NCBI GenBank assembly: GCA_002842755.1
Contig: PHDU01000016.1
Location: 1-61,361 of the forward strand
From: Bacteroidetes bacterium HGW-Bacteroidetes-1
Lineage (GTDB): Bacteria; Bacteroidota; Bacteroidia; Bacteroidales; F082
Length of the DNA stretch: 61,361 nucleotides
Direction: 5' to 3'
Made by a program: the position numbers and the translations under genes. The stretch's first letter is position 1. The number at the start of each line of letters is the position of its first letter. Shown piece after piece: positions 48,473 to 57,809 of this stretch. The notes below the pieces were generated by a model. It had not been told where the DNA came from. It made no database searches and saw only the letters and a list, made by a program, of their open reading frames with translations.

Positions 48473-48659
48473 AGAATTATTTTACCCTGCAAATTTAACC
48501 CATTTTCATCAAAATGACTACATGCAATTCGTTGGCGTCGGAAAAAAATCCTAAAGCTTCAAAATATAAAAGTTGTAAACAAAAAGGAAGGAAGATACTA
48601 ATGATTACAGGCTATAACATAGATCTTTATTAATCACTCAGTTTAAGTAAGGCTTTTGG

Positions 48660-49484
48660 TCACGCTTCAGCATTGACGGCCACATTTCTTGATACATCAG
48701 ATATAATTCCTTTTACGAAGCCTCTTTTTGAGTTTTTGATGAAAGTGATTATCTGATCTGTTTCTTCTGAAGGATCGAGATACATGCGTATATATTCGAT
48801 AGCCTGGGTAGTATTAAAACCATTTTGATAAAGCACCCTGTAAACATCATGAATTGAGTCAATTTTATCCTTACCAAAACCACGTCTTTTTAATCCCAGA
48901 TAGTTGATGCCCATATAGTTGGCTGGCATACCGATTACTTTGGTAAAAGGCAAAACATCCGACAAAACACCCGTCATTCCTGAAACCATGGCATGTTGTC
49001 CAATCCTGCAAAATTGATGTACTGCACTCATGCCACCAATAACAGCCCAATCTTCAATAACCACTTCACCGGCAATTTGAACACTGTTTACAATCACACA
49101 GTGATTTCCAACTTCAACATCATGGCCTAAATGGGTATATGCCATAAGAAGACAATGGTTGCCCACCTTTGTGACGCCCTTTGACGCTGTTCCCCGATTT
49201 ATTGTAACGTATTCCCTTATTGTTGTAAAATTTCCTATTTCAACCGTCGAATATTCTCCCATGAACTTCATGTCTTGCGGTTCGGCAGCGATAACCGCTC
49301 CCGGAAATACTTTACAATTTGATCCAATACGTGTACCGGGGTAGAGGGTTACATTCGCGCCAATCCAGGTTCCTTTGCCTATGATAACATCTTTATCAAT
49401 TTTTGCAAAAGCTTCGACTACTACGTTCTCTCCGAGGATTGCATCAGGATGAATTTCTGCACGAGGTGAAATCATTTGATTCAT
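48660..49484 (-). CDS. lpxA: Acyl-[ACP]-UDP-N-acetylglucosamine O-acyltransferase
   Basis: A 274-residue left-handed beta-helix enzyme that adds the first acyl chain in lipid A synthesis. Hexapeptide repeats run through about 5-185. The catalytic His lies in YTHLGHD (about 121), matching E. coli His125. The C-terminal helical domain includes NYMGINYLGLKRRGF, the usual LpxA signature. Slightly longer than E. coli LpxA because of its C-terminal tail. It is not in an lpx operon here. ATG 49484 is used; ATG 49475 is also possible. Confidence 0.95.
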   Translation of the reverse strand: MNQMISPRAEIHPDAILGENVVVEAFAKIDKDVIIGKGTWIGANVTLYPGTRIGSNCKVFPGAVIAAEPQDMKFMGEYSTVEIGNFTTIREYVTINRGTASKGVTKVGNHCLLMAYTHLGHDVEVGNHCVIVNSVQIAGEVVIEDWAVIGGMSAVHQFCRIGQHAMVSGMTGVLSDVLPFTKVIGMPANYMGINYLGLKRRGFGKDKIDSIHDVYRVLYQNGFNTTQAIEYIRMYLDPSEETDQIITFIKNSKRGFVKGIISDVSRNVAVNAEA

Positions 49485-49781
49485 AAATCTATATCAGGTT
49501 ATAAGTAATTACAATTGTAAATGGTTGTCATTCTGTTTCTTTATCGATCCATCTTATTTATAAATGTTGATATCCTTTGAATGTTACTCAAGCATCTTGA
49601 TAATGATGTAATTTTTGGGCTTATGGTTGCTTAATCACTCGGTTTATGTTTTTTATAAGAAAATTAGTTTTAAAGAAGAATAAAAACAGAATTCATAGTA
49701 AAGATAAACGCGCATAGTTAAATCCAATAAATCCCAACGTTTCTCAAAAGGCCTTTAGTATTTCAGAGGTATGCGAAATGT
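49485..49781. other. Spacer between lpxA and the efflux-operon terminator
   Basis: AT-rich sequence with no recognisable gene. It must contain the lpxA promoter, but no good TAnnTTTG match was found. Confidence 0.4.
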
Positions 49782-49814
49782 AAAACAGGCTGCCTCTATC
49801 ATTGAGACAGCCTG
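49782..49814 (-). terminator. Intrinsic terminator of the RND efflux operon
   Basis: On the minus strand CAGGCTGTCTC (49814-49804) pairs with GAGGCAGCCTG (49796-49786), one G-T pair in 11, followed by TTTT. It lies 11 bases after the pump stop codon. Confidence 0.85.
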
Positions 49815-49824
49815 AATTTAGTTA

Positions 49825-52800
49825 TTATGATTTTAGCTGAGCAGTTTTAATAAAGCGTTTTTTGAAACGGAAACGGGCAAGATAAAGCAAATGATACATT
49901 GCGGGGACAAAAACCAGCGTTAGGATTGTTGCAAAACCCAGTCCGAAAATTACAGTCCATGACATAGGAGCCCAAAACATTGCATTGTCGCCACCAAAAT
50001 AGATATCCGGGTCAAAGTTTTCGAAAAGACCAATAAAATCTATATTCAATCCAACAGCCAATGGCACAAGTCCAAGAATGGTTGTGATTGCTGTGAGCAA
50101 TACTGGTCTTAGTCTTGTCTTTCCTGCCTCAACAACACATTCGATTGAATCTTTTATAGGCAAATCGTTGTTGGGATCAATTCCCAATTCTACTTTACGG
50201 TTAAATTTTAGTAAACTTATATAATCGATCAATACAATCCCATTATTAACAACAACCCCAGCCAGGGAAACAATTCCGATACCTGTCATGATAACCACAA
50301 AATCCATGTTAAATGTTGCCAGGCCTCCAAAAACTCCGATAGTACTTAACAACACAGTGGAAAGAATAATAATTGGTTTTATTACTGAATTGAATTGAGC
50401 CACAAGAATAAGCAGTATTATCGCGACTGCAATAAGTAGTGCATTCACCAGGAATGCCATAGAGGCTTGCTGCTCTTCCTGCTCGCCAGTAAATTTATAG
50501 CGATATCCGTCAGGAAAATCAAAATCAGCAAGAATAGGTTTGAGTTTCTGATTGATTTCTGTGGCATTGTATCCTTCCAGAACATTGGAATAGATTGTAA
50601 TAACCCTACTTCGGTTTATTCGCGAAACGGCACCATATGTAGAACTCAATGAGACGTCGGCTACCGCAGATATAGGTATTTGTACAATTTTTCCACTCGC
50701 CTGATCTCTAAAGGTTATGCTTTGGTTTATCAGAGAAGAAAGGTTATAACGATATTCATCCTTCATCCGCAGTTGGATTGGATATTCATCTTCACCCACC
50801 TTGTAGTTGGAAATCTCACTTCCAAAAAGAGCTGTGCGGATGGTGTTTCCTATTTGAGCAGTGGATAAGCCAAATCGCCGTGCCCTGTCTCTGTCAATTG
50901 AAACGTTGATCTCGGGTTTTCCAACATCGAGGTCAATTTGTAAGCCTTCAATACCAGGGATGTATGCATTATTAATGATGTTAGTAAGCGTATCAGTCAA
51001 AGCGAGCATCTTGTCGAAGTCACGTCCACTGATCTCAATATTGATAGGTTTGCCTACCGGTGGACCTTCATTTTGTTTTTCAACGGTTAATACAACACCG
51101 GGATAGACGCCAATAAGTTCGTCAGCAAGACGCTTTAGAATTTCGGCCGTGCTTATTCCTTCCCTATCCTGAAAATCAATAAATGTAACAGTAATGAGGC
51201 CTCTGTTAGGAGTGCCTCCGCGTCCGCTGAAACCATCATTTTCCCCTACTGCACCTTTACCAACATTTGTAAGTACCGATTTTACAATATGCATTTCAGG
51301 TTTAATCAACTCATATACATGATTTTCTATCACCAACATAACCGAATCGGTAGCTTCAATATCAGTTCCTAACGGTAACTCTGCCCTGATATTGATATAT
51401 TTTGGTTCACCTGAGGGGAAGAATTCTACAGTAGGTTTGCTTCCGAAATAAAATCCGATGGAAAAAACCATCAATACAAAAGTACCTGTAACAACCCATA
51501 ACGAGTTTTTGCCTTTAATAGCGAAATTAAGCGTTATCAGGTACACTTTCTCAAGCCAAACCAAAAAGACATTTTGAAACCAACGTGCCAAACGGTTGAG
51601 GAAAGCAATATTTGCAAGACCAATCAATGCAAAGATTACAAGCAGGCTGCCAATCGTATTTTTGCCAAGGAGATAGAATAGTGCCGCTAATATCAGCATT
51701 GATCCTGCCAGAATAAGTGTTCGCTTCAAATTAGGTCGCTCGGTCGGATCTTCTTGTTTGAAAAACTGACGCATGATTACCGGGATCAGTACCAAAGCCG
51801 TGAATAATGAAGCTGATAGAACAATAATCAAGGTCATTGGTAAAAACTTCATGAATTCACCCATAATCGAATCCCAAAAAATGAGTGGGAAAAATGCAGC
51901 AAGGGTTGTGGCCGTTGACGAAATAATCGGCATTGCTATTTCTCCAACTGCCAAGCGGCTGGCTTTACTAATGCTGTAGCCTCGATCCACAAAGCGGTAA
52001 ACGTTTTCAACAACAACAATGGCATTATCAACAAGCATTCCTAATGCCAGAATGAGGGAAAAAAGAACAATCATGTTGATCTGGAAGTCCATCAATGCCA
52101 TCACCATAAATGAAATGAGCATTGAAAGTGGAATGGCAATGCCAACAAAGAGCGAATTGCGTGTGCCTAAGAAGAAATACAGCACAAAAACAACAAAGAT
52201 AATACCCATGATCATGCTGTTCTCGAGATTACTCAGCTGAAGTTTGATCTGTTCCGACTGATCATTGGTGAGTGTTATCCTAAGGTCTTCGGGTATTGTA
52301 TGTTCATTTCTTGCACGATCGAGTAATTTGAAGGTTTTGTCAGTGGCATTAAGGAGATTTTCTCCTCCTTTTTTTACCACCTGGAGCGATACTACTGGCT
52401 GATGATCAAGACGTGCAAAACTTGTAGGGTCTTCAAAACTATAAATTACATCTGCCACATCACGAAGATAAACGATGCGCTGATCTTCATGTTTTACAAT
52501 GATGTCTTCAATTTCCTTTACGGATGTAAACTCTCCGGCAATACGCACAGCACGTCTGGTGTTCCCTGTCTTAAGTTCGCCCCCCGACATAGAAAGGTTT
52601 TCATTGCGTACCGCTCCTTCGATGTCACTAAAACTGATTCTCAAAGCGTCCAATTGATGTTGGTCAACCTGAATCTTTATTTCACGCTCGGTGATGCCCG
52701 TTATTTCTACCTTGGAGATTTCAGGAAAAGCCTCAATTTCTTCTTCAAGGTATTCTGCAAAAGTTTTAAGTTCGTTGATGCTGTAGTCCCCTGAAAGATT

Positions 52801-53271
52801 TATATTTAAAATTGGGAATTCAGAGAAATCGATATCGGTAACCATGGGATCATCCATCAGGTTATCAGGAAGATTTTTCTTGGCCTTATCTACAGCATCT
52901 TTTACATCCTGCAACGCTGTTTTAATGTCAACATCCGTATTGAACTCAACAAAGATGTTAGATACATCCTGGCTGGATAGTGATGACAACTTTTTTATAC
53001 CATCCACTGACTCTATTTCTTTTTCAAGCTCACGTGTGATGAGATTTTCGATATCAATAGGGGGGTTTCCCGGATAAATGGTCTGCACCATGATGGTAGG
53101 TATCACAATGTCGGGAAATAATTCCTTTGGCATTGAGCGATAGGAGTAGAACCCAAATCCGGCAAGGATTAGGATAAGTAGGAAAACGGTATTGGTATTT
53201 TTCAGCGCCCAGCTGGTAAGAGAAAAGTCTCTTTCGATTTTTTCGGGCTGTTTTTCATTCAAATGTTCCAT
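49825..53271 (-). CDS. RND-family efflux permease (AcrB/MdtB type)
   Basis: A 1148-residue inner-membrane proton-driven exporter. It starts with a short basic tail and TM1 (about 28-46), then a porter domain, the TM2-TM6 block with DNAIVVVENVYRFVDRG (the Asp of the proton relay lies in the preceding LGMLVDNAIVV), and the second half ending in TM12 (GVVVNNGIVLIDYI and TLVFVPAMYHL). An extra hydrophobic stretch around residues 510-570 (LILAGSMLILAALFYLLG) makes it about 100 residues longer than AcrB. It is the last gene of tolC-tetR-adaptor-pump. Substrates unknown. Confidence 0.94.
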   Translation of the reverse strand: MEHLNEKQPEKIERDFSLTSWALKNTNTVFLLILILAGFGFYSYRSMPKELFPDIVIPTIMVQTIYPGNPPIDIENLITRELEKEIESVDGIKKLSSLSSQDVSNIFVEFNTDVDIKTALQDVKDAVDKAKKNLPDNLMDDPMVTDIDFSEFPILNINLSGDYSINELKTFAEYLEEEIEAFPEISKVEITGITEREIKIQVDQHQLDALRISFSDIEGAVRNENLSMSGGELKTGNTRRAVRIAGEFTSVKEIEDIIVKHEDQRIVYLRDVADVIYSFEDPTSFARLDHQPVVSLQVVKKGGENLLNATDKTFKLLDRARNEHTIPEDLRITLTNDQSEQIKLQLSNLENSMIMGIIFVVFVLYFFLGTRNSLFVGIAIPLSMLISFMVMALMDFQINMIVLFSLILALGMLVDNAIVVVENVYRFVDRGYSISKASRLAVGEIAMPIISSTATTLAAFFPLIFWDSIMGEFMKFLPMTLIIVLSASLFTALVLIPVIMRQFFKQEDPTERPNLKRTLILAGSMLILAALFYLLGKNTIGSLLVIFALIGLANIAFLNRLARWFQNVFLVWLEKVYLITLNFAIKGKNSLWVVTGTFVLMVFSIGFYFGSKPTVEFFPSGEPKYINIRAELPLGTDIEATDSVMLVIENHVYELIKPEMHIVKSVLTNVGKGAVGENDGFSGRGGTPNRGLITVTFIDFQDREGISTAEILKRLADELIGVYPGVVLTVEKQNEGPPVGKPINIEISGRDFDKMLALTDTLTNIINNAYIPGIEGLQIDLDVGKPEINVSIDRDRARRFGLSTAQIGNTIRTALFGSEISNYKVGEDEYPIQLRMKDEYRYNLSSLINQSITFRDQASGKIVQIPISAVADVSLSSTYGAVSRINRSRVITIYSNVLEGYNATEINQKLKPILADFDFPDGYRYKFTGEQEEQQASMAFLVNALLIAVAIILLILVAQFNSVIKPIIILSTVLLSTIGVFGGLATFNMDFVVIMTGIGIVSLAGVVVNNGIVLIDYISLLKFNRKVELGIDPNNDLPIKDSIECVVEAGKTRLRPVLLTAITTILGLVPLAVGLNIDFIGLFENFDPDIYFGGDNAMFWAPMSWTVIFGLGFATILTLVFVPAMYHLLYLARFRFKKRFIKTAQLKS

Positions 53272-53285
53272 CGTTGCTTTTTGAT

Positions 53286-54440
53286 TTATAGAATTCGCAG
53301 AAATGTTCCATCACTCACGCGGTTATACCCATCTACCAGCAAGGCCTGATTTTCTTTCAGCCCTTCAAGTACATGCGTACGGTCAAGATAAGTTCGCCCG
53401 GGAACCACATAGTATTTACGTGCAACGAAATCATTTTCAACCTTTTCCGCAACATACAAATACTTTCCTTTCAGGTCTTCTTTAATAACTTTGGAAGGGA
53501 TGGTTATACTGTTCTCTGCTGAAAAGTCGTTGATGTTTAAAACAGCTACCATGTTTGGCTTAAACATACCTGCATTATTGTCGATACGCAATTCAACTTC
53601 GAAGGTGCGGTTATTTTTATTTACTACATTCCCAATGCGGCTGACTGGTACACTCATTGATAATTTCGGGAAAGATGGGAATGTAAGTTGAACAACATCT
53701 CCGGTTTTGACAGAAGAGATAAAACGCTCTGAAACGTCGGCTCTCACATACATTTGATCGAGATTTACAACCTGTATCATCATCATACCCGGAGCAGCCA
53801 TTTCGCCTTTTTTCTGATTAACTTTCTCAACAACACCATCAATAGGTGATGTAATGGTGGCCATATCCAATTGCGCTTTCAAGGTTGCGAGCCTGTTCTC
53901 GAGACTTGATTTGTTGTTTTTTGCTTCAAGAAACTGCATTTCAGAACCTATTTTCTGCTCCCAAAGGCGTTTTTGACGTTCAAAAATATCGGTTGCAAGC
54001 ACAAGTGATGTTTTCACCTCCTGGATGGATTTATCATTGATCTCGGTACTCAATCGCGCCAGAATCTGACCTTTTCTTACCCGATCACCTTCTCTCACAA
54101 GCACTTCCTTTATTTGTCCATTCATTTCAGGAGAAATCATCGCTTCTTTTACAGCAATCACTGCTCCACTTGCTTCGAAATAATGATTGAAGGTTGTTAG
54201 TTTTAAATCCTCTATAACAACAGGTACCAATGCACGGGTGCTTCCTCCGTTTTCCGATTCGGAAAGTTTCTTTTGAAGCTCATCGATCTTCGCATTAATT
54301 TCTGTCTGTTGTTTTCGGTATTGTTCCAGTTGAGTACTTAGATCTTCCTCCGAAACAGTTGCTCCGCATGAGGAAAGAAAAATTGCTGCAAGAGCAAGAA
54401 TGGATAGTTGTATTTGTCTCATTTTGAAAATATTATTCAT
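53286..54440 (-). CDS. RND efflux periplasmic adaptor (lipoprotein)
   Basis: A 384-residue membrane-fusion protein with a lipobox FLSSC (Cys about 25). A short coiled coil (about 35-66) is followed by the lipoyl half MNGQIKEVLVREGDRVRKGQILARL, an alpha-helical hairpin, the second half ATITSPIDGVVEKVNQKKGEMA, and the beta-barrel and membrane-proximal domains. It should bridge the pump encoded 14 bases downstream to the TolC protein of the same operon. ATG 54440 overlaps tetR by 8 bases; ATG 54422 gives a shorter n-region and no overlap, and is equally possible. Confidence 0.92.
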   Translation of the reverse strand: MNNIFKMRQIQLSILALAAIFLSSCGATVSEEDLSTQLEQYRKQQTEINAKIDELQKKLSESENGGSTRALVPVVIEDLKLTTFNHYFEASGAVIAVKEAMISPEMNGQIKEVLVREGDRVRKGQILARLSTEINDKSIQEVKTSLVLATDIFERQKRLWEQKIGSEMQFLEAKNNKSSLENRLATLKAQLDMATITSPIDGVVEKVNQKKGEMAAPGMMMIQVVNLDQMYVRADVSERFISSVKTGDVVQLTFPSFPKLSMSVPVSRIGNVVNKNNRTFEVELRIDNNAGMFKPNMVAVLNINDFSAENSITIPSKVIKEDLKGKYLYVAEKVENDFVARKYYVVPGRTYLDRTHVLEGLKENQALLVDGYNRVSDGTFLRIL

Positions 54441-55053
54441 TGTTTAAAAATTCCGGGTAATTTGTTTGAATAAATTGTAAGCCTTTTTGTGATATAATTC
54501 CATGCAAATGATATTTAAAAACCTCATAAAAAAAGTGGTTGGAGTGAATTTCTTCCGTTGTGACAAGATCGGAATGCATTAAATTTTCAATACGCAACAC
54601 ATGAAGTTTAGTAATGACCTGTTCATCAAGGTCGCTACGATAATAACCTTCGCGTTTGCCTTTGATTAAATTTGAAAGCGTTAAATTGTAAATATTGGCT
54701 CGGTGTGAATCACGTATTTTTTTAAAAATTTGAGGATAAAAACGTTGAAGATCGAATTCGAGAGATTCGTTGTGTTCACGTATCAACTCATTGGCTAAAT
54801 GATATACCTCAAACAGCTCTTCGACTGCATTAAGATTTTTTGTTTCAATTTCCTTCATTGCGCAACCTTTTTGATTCATCATTTGAAAAATGGTTTTCTC
54901 AACAAGGTCATTTTTATCTGTGAAGTGCTGATAGAGTGTCTTTTTTGAAATACGAAGCTGTCGCGACAACTCTTCCATGCTGATACTTTTGATGCCGTAA
55001 CGTTTGAAGAGCTGGCTGGCTTCCTTAATTATTTCAAATACTTTCGATTCCAT
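54433..55053 (-). CDS. TetR/AcrR-family regulator of the RND efflux operon
   Basis: A 206-residue repressor. The N-terminal helix-turn-helix is intact (LFKRYGIKSISMEELSRQL then RISKKTLYQHFTDKNDLV, about 17-53), followed by a helical ligand-binding domain ending KGLQFIQTNYPEFL. It sits between tolC and the adaptor within the operon, the usual place for self-regulation. The likely operator is the palindrome at 56589-56600, in the promoter of the operon. Confidence 0.93.
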   Translation of the reverse strand: MESKVFEIIKEASQLFKRYGIKSISMEELSRQLRISKKTLYQHFTDKNDLVEKTIFQMMNQKGCAMKEIETKNLNAVEELFEVYHLANELIREHNESLEFDLQRFYPQIFKKIRDSHRANIYNLTLSNLIKGKREGYYRSDLDEQVITKLHVLRIENLMHSDLVTTEEIHSNHFFYEVFKYHLHGIISQKGLQFIQTNYPEFLNNE

Positions 55054-55067
55054 TTAAATTCTTTCTG

Positions 55068-56411
55068 TTATTGGCCAACCATGAGTAAAGTTTCAAGCGC
55101 AACGCTTTTTTGAAGAAGGTTCAATGCTGCATTGATGTATTGCGATTGGGCACTCAGGTACTGATTGTGTGTATTGAGCAAGTCAAGACTTCCAGCCATA
55201 CCCTCTGTATACTTGATACTTGTACGGCGAAAAATCTTTTCTGCGATGGCTTTATTGTTGCGTGTATTTTGATAGGTCAAAAGTGCATTTTGAAGATCAT
55301 TTCTATTGGTCTGATAGTTTAAATTCAAGGTGGTCGAAATCATTTCTTCAGCCACTTTGGTTTTTTCGTACTGGAATTGAGCCTGTTTTACTTTTGCAAA
55401 TCGTTCGCCACTGCTAAACAATGGAATTTTCATATTGATGCCAAAAACCGAGCTGGCATACCATTTGCCATCTGCATTAAAAAAGTCCCATTCCTGTCGT
55501 TGAGCCTGGGTTTGATAATTCAAAAAAGCTGACAAAGTAGGAAGGTAGTTACTTTTCTCAAGTTTTACCTGCAATAGCGCAAGTTGTTGTTGGTTCTTGA
55601 GTATTTGAAAATCGATGTTGTTATTTACTTGGAATTGTTTTGCAAAAAGTTGTTCAGCCGCCAATTCTTCGGTTAAAGAAGCCAATGATTCAGTTAATAC
55701 AATTTGTGATTTGTCATCCAACCCCAACTGGTATTTCAGAAAAGCTTCAGCAATACCCAATTGACTTAAAGCATTGGTACGTCCCACCTCGAGTTCAGAA
55801 ATAAGAAGTTCAAGTTGATCAAGTTCTGTTTCTTCAGCAAAACCATTTTCAACGATGACACGGGTTTGATTGGCCAATTTATTTGTGATGGCAAGAGTGG
55901 AGTCAATCACAACAATGCTTTCCTGCGTTGTGAGAACCATGAAATAGGCATCAGAAACAGTTTTATTGACTTCTGTTTTAGATTTGATATAGTTTTTTTT
56001 ACTTTGTTCAAGATATGCTCTGGATGCCTGCAGGCCGACAAGATAACTGCCGCTGAATAAAAGTTGAGTGACAGATGCACCAAGACTGCTGCTGTATTTT
56101 GTTCCAAACTGTACTTCTATATCTTCACCCGGCTGACCGAAAAAATCCCCTGGAACAAGCTGAACAGGAAGCCCAATATTATCATTATAGCCAATAGAAG
56201 CACTTGCCTGAGGCAATCCAGTAGCAACAGTTTCCTTTACCTTGTATCGTGCTGTTTCAATGTCGAGTTGCGCATTCCTAAGCTCAAAATTGTGCTTCAG
56301 AGCGTATTCCCTAGCGTTTTTAAGGCTCAGCTCAACAGGCTGTTGCGCAAACATTTGCAGACAAAAAATAAGGCTGCAAAATGTGAGTATTTCCCTTTTA
56401 AAATTGAACAT
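55068..56411 (-). CDS. TolC-family outer-membrane protein of the RND operon
   Basis: A 447-residue outer-membrane channel. A signal peptide ends near QMFAQQ (about 24). LSLKNAREYALKHNFELRNAQLDIETARYKVKETVATGLPQA is a typical TolC opening repeat; GINMKIPLFSSGERFAKVKQAQFQYEKTK opens the second repeat. It is the first gene of the operon, with 14 bases to tetR, and a leader of about 155 bases. Confidence 0.93.
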   Translation of the reverse strand: MFNFKREILTFCSLIFCLQMFAQQPVELSLKNAREYALKHNFELRNAQLDIETARYKVKETVATGLPQASASIGYNDNIGLPVQLVPGDFFGQPGEDIEVQFGTKYSSSLGASVTQLLFSGSYLVGLQASRAYLEQSKKNYIKSKTEVNKTVSDAYFMVLTTQESIVVIDSTLAITNKLANQTRVIVENGFAEETELDQLELLISELEVGRTNALSQLGIAEAFLKYQLGLDDKSQIVLTESLASLTEELAAEQLFAKQFQVNNNIDFQILKNQQQLALLQVKLEKSNYLPTLSAFLNYQTQAQRQEWDFFNADGKWYASSVFGINMKIPLFSSGERFAKVKQAQFQYEKTKVAEEMISTTLNLNYQTNRNDLQNALLTYQNTRNNKAIAEKIFRRTSIKYTEGMAGSLDLLNTHNQYLSAQSQYINAALNLLQKSVALETLLMVGQ

Positions 56412-56483
56412 ATATATTTTCTGTTATGAGTTATTTCAAATGAATCAAAAATTGATTTGCAGAATTACGCTTATTAGACAAAT

Positions 56484-56511
56484 GGAAACTAAAATTGTTT
56501 TAATAGTTTCC
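56484..56511 (-). promoter_or_regulatory. Hairpin in the tolC leader
   Basis: GGAAACTA (56484-56491) and TAGTTTCC (56504-56511) form an 8-base inverted repeat around a 12-base loop in the predicted leader. It could be an RNA hairpin or a second operator. Confidence 0.35.
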
Positions 56512-56572
56512 AAAGTTTTTGTTAAAAAACATTAACAGTCATAAATTTTAAATTTCTACCTCATTTTCGGTG

Positions 56573-56603
56573 CAAAGGTAAAATGACACTATCATGATAG
56601 AAA
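56573..56603 (-). promoter_or_regulatory. Promoter of the RND efflux operon
   Basis: On the minus strand TTTC (56603-56600, one base off TTTG), 19 bases, then TACCTTTG (56580-56573). The predicted start is near 56566. Confidence 0.55.
56589..56600. promoter_or_regulatory. Candidate TetR operator in the efflux promoter
   Basis: CTATCATGATAG, a perfect 12-base palindrome, lies between the -33 and -7 elements, where a bound dimer would block RNA polymerase. The regulator of the same operon is the obvious candidate; this is inference. Confidence 0.55.
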
Positions 56604-56923
56604 ACATTAATAGGCGAATGGCGGATTTATGTCGGTAAAATGGTATAAGTTGGATGGTGAATGGCACAAAATTGAGACTCTGATCTTGTTTTTATGAAAC
56701 ATATATATGATTGAATCTAATAATCGAAATCTTAAACCAGCGTAAGTCAATTTTCTGTCTAATGAAATGGACTATTAGTATTGTCAATAAATGAATTACA
56801 ATTTTTCAACTTTTTATTTTAAACATGGAGGAAAAATTCAAACATTTTCCTTTCAAGGTAATTTTTCTATCTCATTTTCTTCCCATGTGTTTTATCAGTT
56901 GATATTCAAATTTCATCCAATTG

Positions 56924-56941
56924 AAAAGTCAATTGACTTTT
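56924..56941. promoter_or_regulatory. Perfect 18-base palindrome
   Basis: AAAAGTCAATTGACTTTT is perfectly self-complementary with no loop, so it is a better protein-binding site than a terminator. It lies 69 bases after the stop of the TetR-like gene and about 320 bases upstream of the efflux promoter. Confidence 0.4.
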
Positions 56942-57009
56942 AGAAACGGGCTCAGGTAGCTTGTTTTAAAAGCTTTACTATGAGTATGAATAATGCCGGA
57001 GTTCAGTTA

Positions 57010-57627
57010 TCAAAATTGATAATGTTTCTTTCGTTGCTCAAAATAAGCAAGCCCTTCAGCGGTAGCAACACTGCGTATTAGACTCTCAAACATCTGGTTG
57101 AACAGCACCTCAAAAGAGAATGTTTCAGGCGGAAAAAATTCAGGATTATGAATATCAATCAACCGGCTGAGATACAATCGGGCAATTAGCTCGGAACTAA
57201 GATCACTACGATACATTCCCTGCCCGATACCAATCGAAAGGTTCAATCTGATTTTTTCGGATATAAATTGAATTCTCTTCTCGAATTGTATATGGTAAAC
57301 TTTTGGATAAAGAATTTTGAGTTGTGGCGAAACTGAAGGAAATATTTCGTGGAATTTCTTGCTAATACCGAGCGACACGACCAACATAGCATCGATAGCA
57401 TTTTTATCCAAAAAATCATTCTGTTCAACAATAGAAGCAAACTTCTCCAGCTCATACTCCAACAACATACCCACCAGTTCATCCGGGTTATTTACATGTT
57501 TTTTAAGTATTTCTATCGGAAAATCAGGAATGAGGCCGAGACTGCTGAATGAAAGGTCAAGAGGAAACATTTCTAACGCATTTCGGCGCACAATATCTAA
57601 AATGGGTCTCATTTCATCCTGAATCAT
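57010..57627 (-). CDS. TetR-like protein with degenerate DNA-binding domain
   Basis: A 205-residue helical protein. Aligned without gaps to the neighbouring TetR regulator, the segment SFSSLGLIPDFPIEILKKHV (about 26-45) falls on its helix-turn-helix and the following NNPDELV on its DKNDLV. The basic and Gly/Thr-Leu-Tyr positions of the recognition helix are replaced, and a Pro lies where the helix should turn. The C-terminus (TAEGLAYFEQRKKHYQF) matches the end of TetR proteins of this phylum. Start at ATG 57627: the frame opens at TTG 57657, inside a -7 element. It may have lost DNA binding or recognise an unusual site. Confidence 0.7.
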   Translation of the reverse strand: MIQDEMRPILDIVRRNALEMFPLDLSFSSLGLIPDFPIEILKKHVNNPDELVGMLLEYELEKFASIVEQNDFLDKNAIDAMLVVSLGISKKFHEIFPSVSPQLKILYPKVYHIQFEKRIQFISEKIRLNLSIGIGQGMYRSDLSSELIARLYLSRLIDIHNPEFFPPETFSFEVLFNQMFESLIRSVATAEGLAYFEQRKKHYQF

Positions 57628-57654
57628 AAACAATTGTGTTTTTTTGAATGGCTG

Positions 57655-57662
57655 CAAATGTA
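57655..57662 (-). promoter_or_regulatory. -7 element of the TetR-like gene
   Basis: On the minus strand TACATTTG, 27 bases before ATG 57627. No -33 match. Confidence 0.45.
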
Positions 57663-57809
57663 TAGAAAAAATGAATGTTAATTTTACATCATTTCTCTAA
57701 CTGACACCAACGATATGATTTTGTCATTGCCCTGAACAAATAAGTGAAATCTCCAAGACCCTTTATGGCAGGTCTTTTTTACTGCTACATTAACACTAAA
57801 CATTCAGCT

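Larger units (their letters stand above)
56412..57009. other. 598-base regulatory spacer upstream of the efflux operon
   Basis: No gene or recognisable pseudogene. It holds the operon promoter with an embedded palindrome, a leader hairpin, and an isolated 18-base palindrome nearer the second TetR-like gene, each listed separately. Confidence 0.6.

Noticed and set aside
57755-57776. AAGACC/GGTCTT hairpin with a T-run
   Set aside because: The T-run suits plus-strand transcription, but both flanking genes are on the minus strand.
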